DNA of 13,922 nt, taken from NCBI GenBank assembly GCA_005787645.1, contig SYAM01000057.1, positions 1-13,922 of the forward strand, read 5' to 3'. The stretch comes from Actinomycetota bacterium (GTDB lineage: Bacteria; Actinomycetota; Actinomycetes; Nanopelagicales; Nanopelagicaceae). This document shows, piece after piece, positions 13,033 to 13,922 of the stretch. The notes beneath the pieces are model-generated. The model had not been told where the DNA came from and did not search any database. It worked only from the letters and a program-made list of their open reading frames with translations. The translations under genes were made by a program, and so were the position numbers. The stretch's first letter is position 1. The number at the start of each line of letters is the position of its first letter.

Positions 13033-13922
13033 ATGAAAAAACTGATGCGAAGGAAACTTATTGTTCTTCTTGCATCAACTCTGCTTATTTCGCTCTCTGC
13101 GTATATTCCCGCTGTACATGCGCTGACACCAGAAGAAGTCACGCTTGATGTGCTCTCGCAGAAGACATTTAATGGTTCAGATCTGAAGTTAATCAAATTA
13201 TTGACAGAAACAAGAAAATACACAAAACACTCTGTCACCTATCAAAGCGATGAGCTTCAGGTATCAGGAGTGTTGTACATACCAAAAGGTGAAGGACCGT
13301 TTCCGGGAGTGGTCTTAGGACATGGATACATCGATACGCGTATCTACCAAAATGGTCATGGTCTGCGCCGCGAGCAAGATTATTTAGCGTCACGAGGTTT
13401 TGTGGTCCTGCATACCGATTATCGGAATCATTCCTTTGGTGACGATGACCCAGAAAGTCAATTGAAGTTCCGCATGGATTACAGTGCTGATGTCATCAAT
13501 GCAGGACTAGCTTTGAAGAGTTCGAGGATTCGCACGTTAGATAAGAACAAGGTTGCTTACATAGGTCGATCGATGGGCGGCGGAATCGGCTTCAATGTAG
13601 CTGTCGCGAAAAGTGCTCAATCGGTTTTTTCTTCGTACACGCTCTTTGCCCCAACAAGCGCAAACTATGTCGAGAATTTCAACAAATGGGGGCGCGGTAA
13701 TGCAGATCGTGCTAGTCCGCTCGTGAAGTTTGTCGGCTTACCTGAAGACAATCCTGCTTTTTGGGCGAGCGTTTCTCCGAAGAACTATTGGCCCCAGGTG
13801 AGTGCTCCGATCATGATTCACCACGGTGATAAAGATAAAAGCTGTCCGATTCGCTGGGCGCGGGCCGCTTCCAAGGGGCTCAAAGCGGCCGGTAAAGATG
13901 TGACGCTTCATATATACAAGGG
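13033..13922 (+). CDS. Secreted alpha/beta hydrolase (esterase/peptidase S9-like), 3' end beyond window
   Basis: Predicted exported hydrolase, 296 residues visible. The N-terminus is a Sec signal peptide: basic KKLMRRK, a hydrophobic core at about 9-26, and a probable signal peptidase I site after AVHA (residue 30). The fold shows LGHGY (95-99, oxyanion region), the nucleophile Ser180 in GRSMGG, and the acid Asp266 in HHGDKD. The catalytic His lies beyond the edge. The pattern fits the dienelactone hydrolase/prolyl-oligopeptidase-like group, so substrates could be esters or peptides. The ATG follows the tandem stops of the aldehyde dehydrogenase with no ribosome-binding site of its own, implying coupled translation; ATG at 13045 would shorten the signal peptide by four residues. 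Confidence 0.9.
   Translation, partial: MKKLMRRKLIVLLASTLLISLSAYIPAVHALTPEEVTLDVLSQKTFNGSDLKLIKLLTETRKYTKHSVTYQSDELQVSGVLYIPKGEGPFPGVVLGHGYIDTRIYQNGHGLRREQDYLASRGFVVLHTDYRNHSFGDDDPESQLKFRMDYSADVINAGLALKSSRIRTLDKNKVAYIGRSMGGGIGFNVAVAKSAQSVFSSYTLFAPTSANYVENFNKWGRGNADRASPLVKFVGLPEDNPAFWASVSPKNYWPQVSAPIMIHHGDKDKSCPIRWARAASKGLKAAGKDVTLHIYK

Noticed and set aside
1..13922. CRISPR arrays, insertion sequences, toxin-antitoxin or defence genes
   Set aside because: No regularly spaced repeats, transposase, or known defence domains were seen on either strand.

Overview
The window reads as a compact chromosome segment from an actinobacterium with moderate GC (about half by eye). The best fit is a streamlined freshwater lineage of the Nanopelagicales (acI) type. 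Reasons: an actinobacterial Sdh1-type succinate dehydrogenase with a single five-helix membrane anchor, PknB-style kinase and PstP-style phosphatase genes, very short or negative intergenic distances, and several genes whose start codon lies 6-7 nt after a TANNNT -10 box, as expected for leaderless mRNAs common in Actinobacteria. The lineage is inference; no 16S or other marker lies here.

Layout. (1) 1-1747, minus strand: a soluble PP2C phosphatase followed by a membrane-anchored Ser/Thr kinase (cut by the window edge), coupled by an ATGA overlap. (2) 1813-5588, plus strand, divergent from (1): pheA, serS, a Cof-type HAD phosphatase and an SDR oxidoreductase, with gaps of 0 nt or a 4-nt overlap, then tRNA-Ser(UGA) at 5628-5713. 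(3) 5736-10197, plus: a structured leader candidate, sdhC-sdhA-sdhB, two crcB/Fluc fluoride-channel subunits and a 67-residue zinc-ribbon protein. (4) 10130-11572, minus: an M24B Xaa-Pro aminopeptidase, whose 3' end overlaps the zinc-ribbon gene convergently. (5) 11635 onward, plus, divergent from (4): an aldehyde dehydrogenase and a secreted alpha/beta hydrolase cut by the window edge.

How they work together. Block 1 is a reversible protein-phosphorylation pair. Block 2 is housekeeping: phenylalanine synthesis, serine charging and, next to it, one of the serine tRNAs. Block 3 is the TCA-cycle/respiratory entry point for succinate, with a probable antiparallel heterodimeric fluoride exporter in the same transcription unit. 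Blocks 4 and 5 are peptide and aldehyde/ester catabolism sharing a 62-bp divergent promoter region that holds a perfect 7-bp inverted repeat.

Most of the coding content is ordinary. The signals most worth a second look are non-coding: a long-range stem that would sequester the sdhC ribosome-binding site (5736-5837), the inverted repeat overlapping both promoters at 11594-11621, and the recurrent TANNNT-6/7-nt-start arrangement, which also places a tRNA 5' end at a predicted transcription start. No mobile element, CRISPR array, phage gene or defence gene is visible. No gene-free stretch exceeds 300 bases.
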